From CAYSND01 sp964642235 (GTDB taxonomy: Bacteria > Bacteroidota > Bacteroidia > Bacteroidales > UBA932): a DNA stretch of 28,757 nucleotides. The translations under genes and the position numbers were made by a program. Where the stretch lies: contig CAZXOP010000011.1 of the NCBI GenBank assembly GCA_964642235.1, positions 1-28,757 on the forward strand, given 5' to 3'. The notes under the pieces were generated by a model. The model was not told the DNA's origin. It was given only the letters and a program-made list of their open reading frames with translations, and made no database searches. Shown here piece after piece: positions 8,623-16,452 of this stretch. Position 1 is the first letter of the stretch. Every line of letters begins with the position of its first letter.

Positions 8623-8628
8623 TTATTA

Positions 8629-10011
8629 CTATTTAATTATTAATGGTGGTTCCTCATTTGAATAGTCATCTATTCTCCCTTTGCTAAGGTATTTGTTTGA
8701 TTCTTTAGCAATTACACCAGAGAGAAGTACAAGCGCGATAAGGTTTGGGATAGCCATAAGTGCATTGGTGCAGTCCGCCATGTCCCAAACTAATTTTAGA
8801 TTTATGGCTGAGCCGAAAAAAACTGCGATAACCCAAATTATTCTATAAGCAGGGATACATTTTTTCCCTCCCAAGTACTCTATGCACCTCTCTGCGTAGT
8901 ATGACCATCCTAATATGGTTGAAAAGGCAAAGGTCAATATCCCTACTGTCAAGACAATAGGTCCCACAATAGGTATCACACTAAATGAAGCTTTGGTGAG
9001 TGCCGCACCATGCGAGGTATCAATACCATTAGGGGCAATAACACTACTTACAAGCACTAAACCTGTGAGAGCACAGATAACCACTGTATCCCAGAAAGTT
9101 CCGGTAGAGGAGACAAGAGCTTGCCTTACCGGATTTCTTGTTTTGGCAGCCGCTGCAACTATAGGTGCGGAACCGAGACCTGACTCATTGGAGAAAAGTC
9201 CGCGTGCTATTCCGAAACGGCAAGCCATCATAAGGGTGCTCCCTGCAAATCCCCCTGCAGCAGCTTGAGCAGAGAAGGCAGATTTGAAAATAAGGGCAAA
9301 AGTCTCACCTAAATATTGGAAGTTAATTCCTAAAATGACTAAACATCCTAAAATGTAGAAAATGGCCATAAATGGAACTAAAACCACACAAACATTGGAG
9401 ATCCCTTTAACACCAAAAATAATCACTAAAGCCACTAAAAAGGCGAGAATCCCCCCTGTTAAATATGGTGAGATATGGAAAGTCTCATTCATAAGGAGAG
9501 AGATGGAGTTTGCCTGCACCATATTCCCTATGCCAAATGCTGCCAAGGCTGCAAATATGCAGAAAAGAACAGCTAACCATTTCATCTTTAAGCCTCTTTC
9601 GAGGGCATACATCGGCCCACCGAGCATGGTGCCATCCTTTGTTTTAACTCTGTATTTTACTGCGAGTAGCCCTTCCCCATATTTACTGGCAATACCCAAA
9701 ACACCGGTCAACCAACACCAAAACACAGCGCCCGGACCTCCAAAAGAGACAGCAGTGGCTACTCCCACAATATTTCCTGTCCCTATGGTAGCAGCTAATG
9801 AGGTCATTAAAGCTCCAAATTGACTAACATCACCCGTGGAATCAGGATCTTTTTTAACGGAGAGTTTGATCCCAAGCCATAATTTTCTTTGGGGGAATTT
9901 GAGTCTTATGGTTAAAAATAGGTGGGTTCCAAGAAGCATTATTATCATTGGCCATCCCCATAATGTAGTAGAGACTTGAGAAACAATTTCTGAAAATGTT
10001 AATAGAGTCAT
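8629..10011 (-). CDS. Alanine (or glycine):cation symporter, AGCS family
   Basis: An inner-membrane transporter of 460 residues that moves alanine or glycine with Na+ (or H+). It has around ten hydrophobic segments, and the AGCS signature GGPGAVFWCWLT at 91-102, a nearby GTGNIVGVATA at 77-87 and GGPMYALERGL at 131-141. SNESGLGSAPIVAAAA in the middle is another strongly conserved family block. Length is normal for the family. The gene is first in a two-gene minus-strand unit with the M28 peptidase 6 bp downstream. Its promoter (10038-10045) overlaps that of the divergent S41 protease gene. Substrate preference between alanine, glycine and serine is not readable from the sequence. Confidence 0.92.
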   Translation of the reverse strand: MTLLTFSEIVSQVSTTLWGWPMIIMLLGTHLFLTIRLKFPQRKLWLGIKLSVKKDPDSTGDVSQFGALMTSLAATIGTGNIVGVATAVSFGGPGAVFWCWLTGVLGIASKYGEGLLAVKYRVKTKDGTMLGGPMYALERGLKMKWLAVLFCIFAALAAFGIGNMVQANSISLLMNETFHISPYLTGGILAFLVALVIIFGVKGISNVCVVLVPFMAIFYILGCLVILGINFQYLGETFALIFKSAFSAQAAAGGFAGSTLMMACRFGIARGLFSNESGLGSAPIVAAAAKTRNPVRQALVSSTGTFWDTVVICALTGLVLVSSVIAPNGIDTSHGAALTKASFSVIPIVGPIVLTVGILTFAFSTILGWSYYAERCIEYLGGKKCIPAYRIIWVIAVFFGSAINLKLVWDMADCTNALMAIPNLIALVLLSGVIAKESNKYLSKGRIDDYSNEEPPLIIK

Positions 10012-10037
10012 ATGGTTTAGTTATTGGTTATGTTTCA

Positions 10038-10068
10038 CAAAGTTAAAAAATCTTATATTTGCAGTCAA
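10038..10068 (-). promoter_or_regulatory. Promoter of the symporter-M28 unit
   Basis: Minus-strand TAACTTTG (10038-10045) is an exact -7 TAnnTTTG; a TTG (10066-10068) lies 20 nt upstream as the -33 element. It is back to back with the plus-strand promoter at 10054-10061, so the two polymerase sites overlap. Confidence 0.6.
10054..10061 (+). promoter_or_regulatory. -7 element of the S41 protease gene
   Basis: TATATTTG is an exact match to the Bacteroidota -7 consensus, 23 bp before the ATG at 10085, so the mRNA leader would be under 20 nt. The -33 region (TTATG around 10028-10032) is weak. Confidence 0.6.
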
Positions 10069-10084
10069 TAATTTTACCAAATAT

Positions 10085-11455
10085 ATGAAAAGATTTTTCT
10101 ATTTAATATTAATAACCACTCTATCACTCTCTACACTAATAGGTTGTAGGAAGATTTCAGGTGATGATAATGTGGTCGATAAGGAAGCCAAGGCATTTCT
10201 TAATTCGGCTATGACAGAATATTATTATTGGTATAAGGAGATACCCACCACTCTTGCAGTGACCCCAACCACCACTATTTTTGATTATTTCGATGCTATG
10301 TTAGTTAAGAAAGACAGATGGAGCTGGATGACCACAGGTAAGCAGTGGAATGAATCAGAGACAGGTGTTTATGTAAGTTATGGAGCCTCTATAGGACAGC
10401 CTGTGGAATACTTTAATGACTATGATTTAAGAGTTAGATATGTCCATCAAGGGTCTCCGTTTGATAAAATAGGGGTAAAAAGAGGGTGGACACTTACCCA
10501 TGTGGGTGGTGTGGAGGTTATGACTCTTATTAAGAACAAGACATTTAATACAGAGTATGGTAAACCCCAAAATTCATTTACTTTCAGAGACCTTGAAGGA
10601 AAATTGAGTACCTATGATGTTACCGCCACCACCATATCGACTCGTTCATATCTTAAAGCACAGGTTTTCACAAGTCAAGATTTTAAAGGTCTTACATCTC
10701 CTGTGGGATATTTTAATTATTTGACTTTCAATGCAAATATGCTTGAAGATATAGACAATGCTTTTACACTTTTCAAGAACAATGGAGTTAAAGAGGTGGT
10801 ACTTGACTTGAGGTATAACGGAGGAGGGGACTCTAGAGCTACCTCACTCCTTGCAAACTATCTTGCTCCACAGAGTGCCGAAGGAAAGATATTGGTCTTT
10901 AGACAGCATAATGATAAACATCCCGAACTTAATAAAAAGAGCGAAGTTCCTATTAAAAGGGCTGCGAATGCTCTTAACCTCTCCCGACTTTTCGTTATTA
11001 CCGGGAGTGGTACTGCATCTGCAAGCGAGATTATCATTAACGGACTTCAACCCTTTATGGAGGTTATCTCTGTAGGGGATACTACTTATGGGAAACCTAA
11101 TGGGATGTATGCATTCCCTTATCCTGAAGGGACAGAGAAGGATTATTATGGGAAAGCAGAGTATGTTTATCTCCCTATCTGTTTTTACTCGGTTAATTCC
11201 AAGGGGGATGGTAACTACGAGGATGGTATTATCCCAACAAAATATAGCCCCGATGACCTCTATACAGACTGGGGTACACAGGAGTATTTAACTAAAGCTT
11301 GTTTGACATATATTACTTCAGGCTCTTTCCCTGCGCTACCAACCCGTCCAAAAGCTTTAAAAGAAGAAACCCCCGGCGCTCCGATTTTCAAGGGGAGAAT
11401 CCCTCTTCCCGAAGATGCCAAGGGGTATGGTAAAGATATTGTGCGTCTGCGCTAA
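10085..11455 (+). CDS. S41-family (C-terminal processing type) serine protease, lipoprotein
   Basis: A predicted lipoprotein peptidase of 456 residues. A short hydrophobic leader ends in LIGC with acylated Cys21. A PDZ-like region follows at about 95-185 (YVHQGSPFDKIGVKRGWTLTHVGG). The S41 catalytic domain includes DLRYNGGG at 241-248, TASASEIIINGL around 310-321 and TYGKP at 334-338. Ser312 and Lys337 are 25 residues apart, exactly the spacing of the Ser-Lys dyad in plant CtpA and E. coli Tsp, so the enzyme should be active. Substrates are probably extracytoplasmic proteins or peptides. It is transcribed alone and converges on DPP III with only 6 bp between the stop codons. Confidence 0.9.
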   Translation: MKRFFYLILITTLSLSTLIGCRKISGDDNVVDKEAKAFLNSAMTEYYYWYKEIPTTLAVTPTTTIFDYFDAMLVKKDRWSWMTTGKQWNESETGVYVSYGASIGQPVEYFNDYDLRVRYVHQGSPFDKIGVKRGWTLTHVGGVEVMTLIKNKTFNTEYGKPQNSFTFRDLEGKLSTYDVTATTISTRSYLKAQVFTSQDFKGLTSPVGYFNYLTFNANMLEDIDNAFTLFKNNGVKEVVLDLRYNGGGDSRATSLLANYLAPQSAEGKILVFRQHNDKHPELNKKSEVPIKRAANALNLSRLFVITGSGTASASEIIINGLQPFMEVISVGDTTYGKPNGMYAFPYPEGTEKDYYGKAEYVYLPICFYSVNSKGDGNYEDGIIPTKYSPDDLYTDWGTQEYLTKACLTYITSGSFPALPTRPKALKEETPGAPIFKGRIPLPEDAKGYGKDIVRLR

Positions 11456-11461
11456 GCGACA

Positions 11462-13477
11462 CTACTTCTCAAAAGAGTATTTTTTACTGTAATCAAGCAT
11501 CTGTTTAAGGTAATCGTCGTAGTATTCAAGACGATAGTCTATAGTTTTACCCTCTTTTACCACAGGTACTATTTCAGGATTTATAAATCCTCCGTAAGGT
11601 TTAAGCTCAAGTGATTCATATCTCTCTTTAACCTCCTTATGAAGGTCGTAGTTGATATTTATAGCATATTTCTCAACCAAAGCTTTTCCTGCTTTGAAAT
11701 CCCCTTCTGATTTAATTCTTTGCATTTCAGCAAGTAACTCTCCGAAGAGATTACGTAGCTTAACATAATCGTTAATTACAAAGAAGGTTTTTCCATCCCT
11801 TACTCTCTTCTCGATTACATTCTCTGAGAGCCCTTTTTCATAGCACCACTCTGAAATAAGTTTGCGATTCTGCATGTGTGCTTGAGTATTGGTCTTCCCA
11901 AGTTCAATTCGCACAAACTGCGTAAAGAGACCGTTGCGGATATAAGAATTATATTCAGACTTGTATGCCTCCATGTTAGGGAGGATGCCGAGTTCCACCA
12001 TTTTAGGGTCTGCAATATAGTACAATGCAAAGAGGTCTGCTCTCGACTCTTCAAGGGTTGAGGAGAACTCCGCAAGTGCATTTGAAGGGGTGCCCGGAAG
12101 GAGTTGCCCCGAACCATGTCCTAGACATTCATGTAGATCGGTATGTAGATCACTCGTTAAGGAACCATACTCCTTAGAGAGCTCTATCTCTTTTTCATCC
12201 CAAGCAAACTCTTTTAACATACTCTTTGGGGACTCTTCTGCTGCTTTGTCATAAGCGGCAGTAATATTGGCAATGGTAACTGATTTAGAACCATGCTCTT
12301 TCCTTATCCAGTCAGCATTTGGAAGATTAATTCCTATAGGGGTAGCAGGATAGCAGTCCCCTCCAAGGCAGACTACAGTAATAACTTTTGCGGAGACCCC
12401 TTTAACCTCTTTTTTCTTGAAATTAGGATTTACGGGAGAATTGTCTTCAAACCATTGTGCATTATCAGAGATAATCTGAGTCCTTTTTGAAGCCTCATTG
12501 TTTTTGAAGTTTACAACAGATTCCCATGTGGCTTTCATACCGAGGGGGTCATTATAGTCCTCTATAAAGCCATTTATGAAATCAATCTCTGAAGATGTAT
12601 CTTCTACCCATTCTACATTATACTCATCCCAAGTCCTGAGATCACCGGTTTTATAATAAGAGATTAGTTTTCCGATATAACTCTTTTGAGTATCGTTTTG
12701 GGCGACAGCCATTGCTTTTTCTAAATGCCCCACTATTGCTGTGATGGTCGGACCATAAAGCCCGTCTATTTTATAGACCTCCTCAAACACCTTTCCATCT
12801 TTTTTTACCAATTTGCTATTAAGCCCATAAGAGATAGGCTTAGGGTCTTTTGGATTACGTATTTTGGCATAATAGGCTTCCGCCTCTTTTCTGCTGACTC
12901 CGTCATAAAAATTGACAGCTGATGCAAGCAGAAGATCTTTTTCATTCCCTGTATATTTCCTTTGAGGATAGAGATTTTTGTCGAATATTATAGGAAGAAG
13001 CTCAGTCTGAACCTCGTTGGAGATATTAACGGCACTCATAAGTTCAGCAAAATATTCCTGAGGAGAAGCAGGAATAATTTTATCTTCAGCATAGTGATGA
13101 TGTATCCCGTTACTAAAGAATACCCTCTTGGCATAGACCAAGAAATTCTTATAATTATCAGACTCTTTATCCCCCTGATAATTCTCGATAATGGATTCAA
13201 GAACTCTTCTGACCTTTAGATTATACTTAAAGTTTTGATCCCAAAGTATATCCCTGCCCGATTTAGCTGCTTCGCTCAAGTGATAAATATACTCTTTTTG
13301 AGAGAGAGTTAACTCCTCCCAACCGGGTACTTGATAACGGATAACTTTAATATCCGCAAACTCGTCTATCAGATACTTGAAATCTGTAGAAGCATTTGTG
13401 TTTTTGGTTTTGGTGCCGCAGGAACATGCCAAAACGCTAACTCCTGCAATTAATAGCATAGTTTTTAAAATCCTCAT
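11462..13477 (-). CDS. Dipeptidyl peptidase III (peptidase family M49), lipoprotein form
   Basis: A zinc exopeptidase of 671 residues that removes dipeptides from the N-terminus of short peptides. Its hallmark HExxGH motif is present as HECLGH, residues 449-454 (ligands H449 and H454, base E450), and the third ligand lies in the following EESRAD block (E476/E477). The six-residue spacing of the zinc motif is unique to M49. Length fits the bacterial Bacteroides enzymes. Unlike the cytosolic eukaryotic enzyme, this one starts with a lipoprotein-type leader (VLAC, Cys18), placing it in the periplasm or on a membrane surface. The gene begins 19 bp after the 89-residue unknown gene, and no clear promoter is visible in that gap, so read-through from the YtxH unit is possible. 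Confidence 0.92.
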   Translation of the reverse strand: MRILKTMLLIAGVSVLACSCGTKTKNTNASTDFKYLIDEFADIKVIRYQVPGWEELTLSQKEYIYHLSEAAKSGRDILWDQNFKYNLKVRRVLESIIENYQGDKESDNYKNFLVYAKRVFFSNGIHHHYAEDKIIPASPQEYFAELMSAVNISNEVQTELLPIIFDKNLYPQRKYTGNEKDLLLASAVNFYDGVSRKEAEAYYAKIRNPKDPKPISYGLNSKLVKKDGKVFEEVYKIDGLYGPTITAIVGHLEKAMAVAQNDTQKSYIGKLISYYKTGDLRTWDEYNVEWVEDTSSEIDFINGFIEDYNDPLGMKATWESVVNFKNNEASKRTQIISDNAQWFEDNSPVNPNFKKKEVKGVSAKVITVVCLGGDCYPATPIGINLPNADWIRKEHGSKSVTIANITAAYDKAAEESPKSMLKEFAWDEKEIELSKEYGSLTSDLHTDLHECLGHGSGQLLPGTPSNALAEFSSTLEESRADLFALYYIADPKMVELGILPNMEAYKSEYNSYIRNGLFTQFVRIELGKTNTQAHMQNRKLISEWCYEKGLSENVIEKRVRDGKTFFVINDYVKLRNLFGELLAEMQRIKSEGDFKAGKALVEKYAININYDLHKEVKERYESLELKPYGGFINPEIVPVVKEGKTIDYRLEYYDDYLKQMLDYSKKYSFEK

Positions 13478-13496
13478 AATGTTTTAAATCAGTTTA

Positions 13497-13766
13497 TTAT
13501 CGTTCATTTCTTCGGAAAAGACTCCTAAAGAAATCAAATACTTTCAGAGTGGAATTTGCGAAGGTATTTCGCGCTGCTAAATAGGATAGTCCGGAGTAGA
13601 GCATCCTCTTGGGTGTCATATACTCCTTCAGAGATCTTACCTGATAGGAGATCATTATCTCTTGATGCTCTATTTTGGATGAGAGAATACGTCTCTGATA
13701 TTCAAGGTCTTTTATGCCTCTAATCTCGCAGTATTTATAACCGCTGTTTTTACTTTTTGTCGCCAT
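13497..13766 (-). CDS. Small basic protein of unknown function in the YtxH/holin unit
   Basis: An 89-residue protein from the ATG at 13766 (MATKSKNSGYKYCEIRG). The frame is open further back to 13796, but that extension lies inside the previous gene. The protein is basic, with a central amphipathic region (KDLEYQRRILSSKIEHQEIMISYQ) that could form a coiled coil, and a tail rich in Arg (FFRSLFRRNER) that could bind membrane phosphates. No transmembrane helix is evident. The start overlaps the stop of the holin-like gene by 17 bp, indicating coupled translation. I do not recognise a named family; gene trios of this kind are common in Bacteroidales and are usually regarded as envelope-stress genes, which here is only inference. 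Confidence 0.65.
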   Translation of the reverse strand: MATKSKNSGYKYCEIRGIKDLEYQRRILSSKIEHQEIMISYQVRSLKEYMTPKRMLYSGLSYLAARNTFANSTLKVFDFFRSLFRRNER

Positions 13767-14115
13767 CGCTTCTCTTATCAAATAACATTTTAACAAACAA
13801 TCTTACCATACTGTCAGTAAAGAGTCTCTCCTTAAATATAAACAATATACCTACTACCGCTAAACAGATACCGAAAGTAATCAGATTAGCTAAAGTTTTA
13901 GACTCGAGCAAAAATTCCATCCAAGAACTAAAAGTAGAAGCAAGGAAAGCAAAAGCTATCCCACAAAGAATAATGATAATGAGATAGAAAATGAGCCTGT
14001 TGAAGATGGTGGCAAGATTCTTGGCTAACGTAAGCTTCCCCTCATCAAGTTTCATGTTCAAATACTCTTTGGTTGAGGATTTTAAATCATCAAAAGGATT
14101 ATTATTCTCTTCCAT
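13750..14115 (-). CDS. Holin-like (Phage_holin_3_6-type) membrane protein
   Basis: A 121-residue protein with two transmembrane helices, about residues 41-62 (LIFYLIIIILCGIAFAFLASTF) and 77-95 (LANLITFGICLAVVGILFIF). It has an acidic amphipathic N-terminus (DDLKSSTKEYLNMKLDEGKLTLAKN) and a basic C-terminus ending KRSDGDKK. This layout is the one annotated as phage holin family or DUF1469-type in bacterial chromosomes; despite the name it is normally a chromosomal housekeeping gene, and no phage genes are nearby. It follows the YtxH gene by 5 bp and overlaps the next gene by 17 bp. Confidence 0.72.
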   Translation of the reverse strand: MEENNNPFDDLKSSTKEYLNMKLDEGKLTLAKNLATIFNRLIFYLIIIILCGIAFAFLASTFSSWMEFLLESKTLANLITFGICLAVVGILFIFKERLFTDSMVRLFVKMLFDKRSDGDKK

Positions 14116-14120
14116 AACTC

Positions 14121-14315
14121 TTATTCGTTAGTTACATTTTTAGCCCCTTCTGCATTCTCAGGTCTTATTTTACTCTTGAATTTATCGAACTCTTTATCTA
14201 ACCCCTCTTTAATCTTCTTACGAGTATTTTCACCTGAATCGGGTGCTAATAAAACTGCAGCTGCGGCACCTAATATGGCACCACCTATAAATGCTAATAA
14301 AGTATCCCCTTTCAT
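14121..14315 (-). CDS. YtxH-domain small membrane protein
   Basis: A 64-residue protein with the typical YtxH architecture: one N-terminal glycine/alanine-rich helix (LLAFIGGAILGAAAAVLLAP), the diagnostic LLAPDSGENTRKKIKEG motif just after it, and a charged, probably helical tail (LDKEFDKFKSKIRPE). YtxH proteins are linked to general stress responses in Firmicutes; the biochemical role is unknown. It is the first gene of a minus-strand unit with the holin-like gene 5 bp downstream, and a -7 element sits at 14342-14349. Confidence 0.85.
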   Translation of the reverse strand: MKGDTLLAFIGGAILGAAAAVLLAPDSGENTRKKIKEGLDKEFDKFKSKIRPENAEGAKNVTNE

Positions 14316-14341
14316 ATAATCTCTGTTTTTAAGTTGTTCTA

Positions 14342-14349
14342 CAAATATA
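14342..14349 (-). promoter_or_regulatory. -7 element of the YtxH unit
   Basis: TATATTTG on the minus strand is an exact TAnnTTTG match 27 bp upstream of the YtxH start. No clear -33 element is visible. It faces away from the plus-strand -7 at 14381-14388. Confidence 0.55.
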
Positions 14350-14380
14350 GTCTTTTTTCTTCTTAAAGAATTAAAATATC

Positions 14381-14388
14381 TATATTTG
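14381..14388 (+). promoter_or_regulatory. -7 element of the clostripain-like gene
   Basis: TATATTTG, exact -7 match, 20 bp before the ATG at 14408. This implies a leader of only about 13-15 nt. Confidence 0.6.
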
Positions 14389-14407
14389 CCGAATTAAATC
14401 ATAAAAA

Positions 14408-15634
14408 ATGAAAAAGATTTCTTCTTTCATATATGTCCTAGTGGTGTTTATCTCCCTTTTTGCGATCTCTTCTTGTGACTGTAAGAAGGAGCAACCTTCG
14501 CGAACAGTCTTGGTTTATATAGCCGGGAATAACAACCTATCACAGTATGCTTCTAGTAATCTTGCAGACATAAAGTCCGGTTACTTGCCGACATATTTCA
14601 AGCCCGGTAAAAGCGGAGATGCTCTTCTTGTATATTATCATGGAAGAGGTGCAGCTCCTAAGCTTTTAAGACTATATAAAGGGAGTAAAGGAGAGGTGGT
14701 GGAGGAGCTTATATATCAATTCCCGGAGCAGAACTCTGTTACTTTGACAGTAATGAGTGCTGTTCTTAAAAAAGCGAATGAAATGTTTCCGGCAGATGAA
14801 AATGGTTTAATTTTGTGGTCTCACGGAACCGGCTGGCTCCCGAAAGGATATTATAGCAGACCCACAACTGCTGTAATGGACGCAAGTGGGGAAATAATAC
14901 AAGTTCCTATTTCTCAGGAGATAGACCCTGATGCTCACTTGGTAAAAAGTTTTGGAGAAGAGAATGGTTATGAGCTCGAAATAGCGGATTTAAGAAAAGC
15001 GCTCCCTATAAAATATTCTTACATTATTTTTGATGCCTGTTTCATGGGGGGAGTAGAAGTTGCCTATGAGTTAAGAGATAAATCAGATTACTTTATTGCC
15101 TCTTCAGCAGAAATTATGGCGCAAGGTTTTCCTTATACCACTTTTATAGAACCTCTTTTCGCTGTCGGAAAAGCAAATCTCCCACGGGTATGTGAACTTT
15201 TTTATAATTATTACTCAGGTCAGACTGCACAAGTCTTAAAATCCGCCACTATTTCGCTTATAAAGAGTTCAGAACTTGAGCCACTTGCGCAGAGTTGTAA
15301 AACCATATTCACTTATGGAAGAGATCGTATTTCTGCTCTCGATATGACCAAGATTCAGGGGTATTTCAGGATGAATAAGATTTATTATTATGACTTAGAT
15401 GACTTTATGAGAGCTATTGCCGAGCCTGCAGATTATAATACCTTCTCATTAAGACTTAGTAAGGCAGTAATATATAAAGCAAACACCCCTTGGTTTATGC
15501 AGGGCTCCACGACCGGTTTTGAAATTAAAAGATTCTCAGGTTTAAGTACATATATACCAAAACCCCAAAACATTACATTATCTACTTTTTACTCCACACT
15601 TCTCTGGAATAAAACTGTCGCTATGGTGGAGTAA
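14408..15634 (+). CDS. Clostripain-related cysteine peptidase (family C11), lipoprotein
   Basis: A predicted lipoprotein of 408 residues: leader FISLFAISSC with acylated Cys23. The C11 catalytic dyad is visible as His139 in LILWSHGTGW and Cys211 in YIIFDACFMGG, the caspase-like fold arrangement of clan CD; the segment after the cysteine (VEVAYELRDKSDYFIASSAEIMAQGFPY) is also typical of the family. Clostripain-type enzymes usually cleave after Arg or Lys. No C-terminal extension or sorting domain is present. It has its own promoter and converges on the rubrerythrin gene across a hairpin. Confidence 0.88.
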   Translation: MKKISSFIYVLVVFISLFAISSCDCKKEQPSRTVLVYIAGNNNLSQYASSNLADIKSGYLPTYFKPGKSGDALLVYYHGRGAAPKLLRLYKGSKGEVVEELIYQFPEQNSVTLTVMSAVLKKANEMFPADENGLILWSHGTGWLPKGYYSRPTTAVMDASGEIIQVPISQEIDPDAHLVKSFGEENGYELEIADLRKALPIKYSYIIFDACFMGGVEVAYELRDKSDYFIASSAEIMAQGFPYTTFIEPLFAVGKANLPRVCELFYNYYSGQTAQVLKSATISLIKSSELEPLAQSCKTIFTYGRDRISALDMTKIQGYFRMNKIYYYDLDDFMRAIAEPADYNTFSLRLSKAVIYKANTPWFMQGSTTGFEIKRFSGLSTYIPKPQNITLSTFYSTLLWNKTVAMVE

Positions 15635-15656
15635 GTTATACATTATCACATAATAA

Positions 15657-15691
15657 ATGCCGAAAGTGTGATTAATCACAGTTTTCGGCAT
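15657..15691. terminator. Bidirectional hairpin between the C11 peptidase and rubrerythrin genes
   Basis: Outer arms ATGCCGAAA (15657-15665) and TTTCGGCAT (15683-15691) enclose a perfect 14-bp palindrome, TGTGATTAATCACA (15667-15680). Folded as RNA this is one long, slightly bulged stem between convergent stop codons, best read as a terminator serving both genes. T tracts are poor on both sides, so efficiency may depend on the long stem. Confidence 0.7.
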
Positions 15692-15713
15692 CATAAGTGT
15701 GAAAGCAAGTTGG

Positions 15714-16268
15714 TTATTTCCCGAAATACCTTTTATAAAGTCCTTCAAAAGCCTGTCCGTGACGTGCTTCATCTTTACACATTTCGTGAACTGTATCGTG
15801 GATGGCATCCAAATTAAGAGCTTTAGCCTTAGTGGCAATTCTCTTTTTGTCAGCACATGCTCCGGCTTCTGCTTCCATCCTCTTTTTAAGGTTTGTCTTG
15901 GTGTCCCAAACTACTTCTCCGAGTAACTCTGCAAAACGTGCAGCGTGCTCAGCCTCTTCAAAAGCAATTCTTTTGTAAGCTTCAGCTATTTCAGGGTACC
16001 CTTCTCTGTCAGCCTGACGGCTCATAGCAAGATACATACCTACCTCTGTACATTCACCCGCGAAGTGAGCTTGTAGCCCTTCCCATATTTCAGGGTCACA
16101 CCCTTTGGCAACTCCAATCTTATGCTCGTCAGCCCAGGATAATTCTCCCTCTTTTTCAGTTACTTCAACAAATTTTTCAGCAGGTGCCTTGCAAATAGGG
16201 CATTTTTCCGGCGGAGTAGGTCCAGAGTGGACATAACCGCATACTGTGCATCTCCATTTTTTTTCCAT
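15714..16268 (-). CDS. Reverse rubrerythrin (rubredoxin domain followed by ferritin-like di-iron domain)
   Basis: A cytoplasmic peroxide-reducing iron protein of 184 residues. The N-terminal rubredoxin-like site has Cys7-x2-Cys10 and Cys23-x2-Cys26 (CTVCG and CPICKAP). The ferritin-like four-helix domain follows, with ECTEVGMYL, EEAEHAARF and KDEARHGQAF carrying the Glu/His ligands of the di-iron centre. In classical rubrerythrin the rubredoxin domain is C-terminal; here the order is reversed, as in clostridial reverse rubrerythrins and the Bacteroides proteins often annotated as NADH peroxidase. The role is removal of hydrogen peroxide in an anaerobe, with electrons from NADH-linked carriers. 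It is a single gene with its own -7 element. Confidence 0.9.
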   Translation of the reverse strand: MEKKWRCTVCGYVHSGPTPPEKCPICKAPAEKFVEVTEKEGELSWADEHKIGVAKGCDPEIWEGLQAHFAGECTEVGMYLAMSRQADREGYPEIAEAYKRIAFEEAEHAARFAELLGEVVWDTKTNLKKRMEAEAGACADKKRIATKAKALNLDAIHDTVHEMCKDEARHGQAFEGLYKRYFGK

Positions 16269-16294
16269 ATATTTAATTTTTTAAATTAGTGCAT

Positions 16295-16302
16295 CAAATA
16301 TA
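16295..16302 (-). promoter_or_regulatory. -7 element of the reverse rubrerythrin gene
   Basis: TATATTTG on the minus strand, exact -7 match, 27 bp upstream of the start codon. No good -33 TTTG at 19-21 nt. I see no obvious peroxide-regulator (PerR/OxyR) operator. Confidence 0.55.
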
Positions 16303-16341
16303 ATGCAAAAACTGCTCCAATTTATCTAATAGTAGAAGATA

Positions 16342-16371
16342 TTGTTATTATAATTTTTTTTCGTACTTTTG
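16342..16371 (+). promoter_or_regulatory. Promoter of the L25-pth-DUF454 unit
   Basis: TTG (16342-16344) and TACTTTTG (16364-16371) are separated by 19 nt, a full match to the Bacteroidota -33/-7 pattern. Transcription should start near 16376-16378, which rules out the upstream in-frame ATG at 16369 and fixes the L25 start at 16453, leaving a leader of about 75 nt. Confidence 0.7.
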
Positions 16372-16380
16372 CGCCCTACT

Positions 16381-16422
16381 AAAAAGAATTATCTTTTTGG
16401 TGCAATGGGGTTTGGAAAACCC
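16381..16422 (+). promoter_or_regulatory. Two small hairpins in the L25 mRNA leader
   Basis: AAAAAG/CTTTTT (16381-16386 with 16393-16398) and GGGTTT/AAACCC (16408-16413 with 16417-16422, 3-nt loop) lie in the leader between the predicted transcription start and the L25 start. They could be a ribosomal-protein autoregulation site, but I do not recognise a known leader family. Confidence 0.35.
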
Positions 16423-16452
16423 AAACTGAGTAACACATTTTTAATAATTATT

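Noticed and set aside
9362..9823. Long open frame (153 codons) on the plus strand.
   Set aside because: It lies entirely antisense to the well-conserved alanine symporter gene and its product has no recognisable domain; it reflects codon bias of the real gene.
13750..14115. Prophage remnant suggested by the holin-like protein.
   Set aside because: No lysin, capsid, integrase or attachment site is near, and this protein type is a usual chromosomal neighbour of YtxH proteins.
15667..15680. TGTGATTAATCACA as a CRP/FNR-family binding site.
   Set aside because: It sits between two convergent stop codons, inside a longer stem, with no promoter nearby. CRP half-sites are normally spaced by 6, not 4. 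A terminator role explains it better.
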